A stretch of 64,000 nt of DNA, taken from assembly GCA_900016675.1 (NCBI GenBank), contig LN483070.1, positions 1,915,584 through 1,979,583 of the forward strand, read 5' to 3'. The notes under the pieces are model-generated. The model saw only the letters and a program-made list of their open reading frames with translations. It searched no databases and was not told where the DNA came from. The position numbers and the translations under genes were made by a program. Below, piece after piece: positions 62,219 to 64,000 of the stretch (position 1 is the stretch's first letter; each line of letters opens with the position of its first letter). Source of the stretch: Arthrobacter saudimassiliensis (GTDB taxonomy: Bacteria; Actinomycetota; Actinomycetes; Actinomycetales; Micrococcaceae).

Positions 62219-62300
62219 GATGAACCCAGTTTAGTCTCCCGACCTCCGGCCCGCTGCGCGGCGGTGCCGACGCCGCCGGTCCAGCGCCGTTCCTTGCGGG

Positions 62301-62912
62301 TCAGAGCGGCACATTCAGGAGCCAGAGGCCGACGCCGCCGCCGGCAGCTGCACCCAGCCCGGCTGCCGCAAGAGCAGCGCCGCGGTGGCATTCCGCTGCC
62401 ACGGCAGCTGCCAGGGCGACGACGGCGGCGACCGCTCCGGCTGCCGCCGCGCCGTACCCCCATCCGAAATACAGGAGTGCCGGCAGGAGGACGACGGCGG
62501 CACCGCTGCTGACCGTCCGCCAGGCGAGCGGACGCACCCGCTCGACCAGCAGCAGGACCGCATAGGCGGCGATCATCGCGAAGATGACGGCAGCGAGGGA
62601 CCTTGGTCCGTCCAGCCAGAGGATGACCCGCAGCAGGACGTAGCCCGCGCCGGCAGCTCCCAGGATGACCGGCGGCGCGCCGAGGCGGCGCAGCCCTGAG
62701 CGCAGGTCACCCCGCCGGTCCAGGACGGTCACCAGCAGCCAGGGAAAAACGGCGATGAGCAAGGCGGCTCCCGTTCCCCAGACAACACCGGGCCAGCCGC
62801 CCACGTGAGCAAAGGGCGCGGCAAACAGCAGCACGGCCCAGGTGATGCCGGAAGGAACAGCAGCAGCCGGGCGGCCCGCAGGCCGCCCGGCGTCGTTCCT
62901 GCCGGATTTCAA
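62301..62912 (-). CDS. membrane protein of unknown function
   Basis: The start chosen is TTG 62912, overlapping the FAH stop as TTGA; the longer frame to 63212 is a shadow of the FAH gene. The 203-residue protein has five or six hydrophobic segments (WAVLLFAAPFAHV, GTGAALLIAVFPWLL, AVIFAMIAAYAVLLLVERV, VVLLPALLYFGWGYGAAAAG and others) and few charged residues. No family is recognised. Co-transcription with the FAH gene is likely. Confidence 0.65.
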   Translation of the reverse strand: MKSGRNDAGRPAGRPAAAVPSGITWAVLLFAAPFAHVGGWPGVVWGTGAALLIAVFPWLLVTVLDRRGDLRSGLRRLGAPPVILGAAGAGYVLLRVILWLDGPRSLAAVIFAMIAAYAVLLLVERVRPLAWRTVSSGAAVVLLPALLYFGWGYGAAAAGAVAAVVALAAAVAAECHRGAALAAAGLGAAAGGGVGLWLLNVPL

Positions 62913-63679
62913 CGAACCGTGTTTGTCAGCCGTCCGATGCCTTCGACCTCGACCTCGAAGCGGTCGCCCTCCTTGAGCGTGCCGACGCCGGCGGGGGTGC
63001 CGGTCATGATCACGTCGCCGGGCAGGAGGGTAAACGCCTGCGAAACATAGGAGACCAGCTCGCGGACGCCCCAGATCATGTCGCTGGTCCGCCCGTCCTG
63101 CACGAGCGTGCCGTTGAGCCGGCCCTGCACGGCGAGGTCGTCGACGTCGAGGTCCGTCTCGATCCAGGGGCCGAGAGGTGTGGAGGTGTCGAAGCCCTTG
63201 GCCCGGGCCCACTGGCCGTCGGTCCGCTGCGCGTCCCGGGCAGTGATGTCGTCGGCGCAGGTGTAGCCGAAGATGACTTCGTCCACGCGTTCCAGGGGAA
63301 CGTCCTTGCAGATACGGCCGATGACGACGGCGAGCTCGGCTTCGTAGGACACCTCGTCCGAGAAAGCGGGCAGGACCACCGGATCGTTGGGACCGATGAC
63401 CGCGGTGTTGGGCACCAGGAACATCAGCGGAGCGGCAGGTACCTCTCCCCCCATTTCCTTGGCATGGTCGGCGTAGTTCTTGCCGATGCCGACCACCTTG
63501 CTGCGGGGAATGATCGGTGCCAGGAGGCGCACGTCCTCCAGCTTGTGCCGTTCACCCGTCAGCTGGACGCCGGAGAAGAACGGGTCCCCCTTGATGACGG
63601 CCACTTCGGCGGGGTTATCACCGGGATCGACCACGCCGAACGTGGGATCTCCTTCATGTACAAATCGGGCAATACGCAT
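62909..63679 (-). CDS. fumarylacetoacetate hydrolase family protein
   Basis: The 256-residue protein starts at ATG 63679 (MRIARFVHEGDPTFGVV). It has VVGIGKNYADHAKEMG, the metal Glu residues in SYEAELAVVIG, Asp in DDITARDAQ, and the end motif GDVIMTGTPAGVG. The family includes 2-hydroxyhepta-2,4-diene-1,7-dioate isomerases, acylpyruvate hydrolases and oxaloacetate decarboxylases. The exact substrate is not readable. Confidence 0.92.
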   Translation of the reverse strand: MRIARFVHEGDPTFGVVDPGDNPAEVAVIKGDPFFSGVQLTGERHKLEDVRLLAPIIPRSKVVGIGKNYADHAKEMGGEVPAAPLMFLVPNTAVIGPNDPVVLPAFSDEVSYEAELAVVIGRICKDVPLERVDEVIFGYTCADDITARDAQRTDGQWARAKGFDTSTPLGPWIETDLDVDDLAVQGRLNGTLVQDGRTSDMIWGVRELVSYVSQAFTLLPGDVIMTGTPAGVGTLKEGDRFEVEVEGIGRLTNTVR

Positions 63680-63814
63680 AGGCTCAAGCCTATCCTGCCC
63701 GTATCCGCCCGCACCTGTGTGCCGGCCCGGTTGAACCGAACAGTCCGGCCGGGGCGGGCCTGGCCTGGATCCGGGTTGCTTTAAGCCGGGAAGGGGTACG
63801 TGGGTTAAAGGGGT

Positions 63815-63842
63815 GAGGGCCCCGCGTCGTTGCGGGGCCCTC
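63815..63842 (-). terminator. terminator of the rRNA operon
   Basis: An 11-bp perfect stem (63815-63825 with 63832-63842) lies 15 bp past the 3' end of 5S rRNA on the minus strand. It has little U-tract but a very stable stem, as usual for rRNA operon ends in this group. Confidence 0.65.
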
Positions 63843-63857
63843 TTCCTTGTAATGGTT

Positions 63858-63976
63858 GTCCGGCGGTGACCTACTCTCCCACACCCTCCCGGGTGCAGTA
63901 CCATCGGCGCTGTGGGTCTTAGCTTCCGGGTTCGGAATGGGACCGGGCGTTTCCCCCACGCTGTGACCGCCGTAAC
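63858..63976 (-). rRNA. rrf: 5S ribosomal RNA
   Basis: About 119 nt read on the minus strand as GTTACGGCGGTCACAGC at the 5' end, with CCGAACCCGGAAG in the conserved loop and GTAGGTCACCGCC at the 3' end. The two ends pair as helix I. The 23S and 16S genes of the operon should lie beyond the right edge. Ends are accurate to a few bases. Confidence 0.95.
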
Positions 63977-64000
63977 CCTTGCCACCAACCAACAACCCCC

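Overview
The window is high-GC DNA with the gene content of an Arthrobacter-like member of the Micrococcaceae (Actinomycetota). Most genes are about 65-72% GC by eye. Support comes from the smc-mutM-rnc-rpmF-DUF177 block, a DUF222/HNH endonuclease, an IclR regulator divergent from leuCD, DUF3515 beside ddl, an oleA/oleBC/oleD set arranged as in Micrococcus, and gltX beside tRNA-Glu and tRNA-Gln genes. No species can be named from sequence alone.

Layout. 1-1.5 kb: C-terminal half of an MFS transporter and a class I glutamine amidotransferase. 1.5-5.1 kb: smc (minus). 5.4-10.3 kb: long-chain olefin operon oleA-oleBC-oleD (plus), then a serine hydrolase. 11.2-12.9 kb: DUF222/HNH endonuclease with short tandem repeats upstream. 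13.1-15.7 kb: DUF177-rpmF-rnc-mutM operon (minus), with a perfect long hairpin inside the start of rnc. 16-19.5 kb: DUF218 protein, coaD, aminotransferase, spermidine-synthase-like protein, small membrane protein. 19.6-24.8 kb: cassette 1 of cell-surface polymer genes (wecB, two decayed genes, a GT2/TagF-type protein). 25.1-28.9 kb: rsmD, recG, DAK2 protein. 29.1-48.9 kb: cassette 2 and a long minus-strand operon for a teichoic-acid-like, ManNAcA-containing glycopolymer. It has wecB, a cytidylyltransferase-like gene, three giant GT2/TagF proteins, wecC, three further glycosyltransferases and a TagGH-type exporter. 49-54.7 kb: surface protein, DUF3515 lipoprotein, ddl, gpsA, plsC, murA. 54.9-59.3 kb: leuD-leuC, IclR regulator, K+ channel, thiL. 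59.4-62.2 kb: two tRNA-Glu, tRNA-Gln, HAD phosphatase, gltX. 62.3-64 kb: membrane protein, FAH-family hydrolase, and a 5S rRNA that ends an rRNA operon lying off the right edge.

How it fits together. WecB and WecC would supply UDP-ManNAc and UDP-ManNAcA. The GT4, CgeB-like and GT2/TagF proteins would assemble a polyol-phosphate or sugar polymer on a carrier lipid, and the ABC pair would export it. Chain-initiation (tagO/tagA-like) and tagD genes are not in the window. The polymer genes interrupt what looks like a conserved housekeeping block. They occur as two related cassettes on either side of rsmD-recG-DAK2: the first is decaying, and the second carries a lower-GC segment (about 29.7-35.3 kb) that suggests transfer. 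The most unusual local signal is the 19-20 bp perfect inverted repeat in codons 8-21 of rnc, a plausible self-cleavage site for RNase III.
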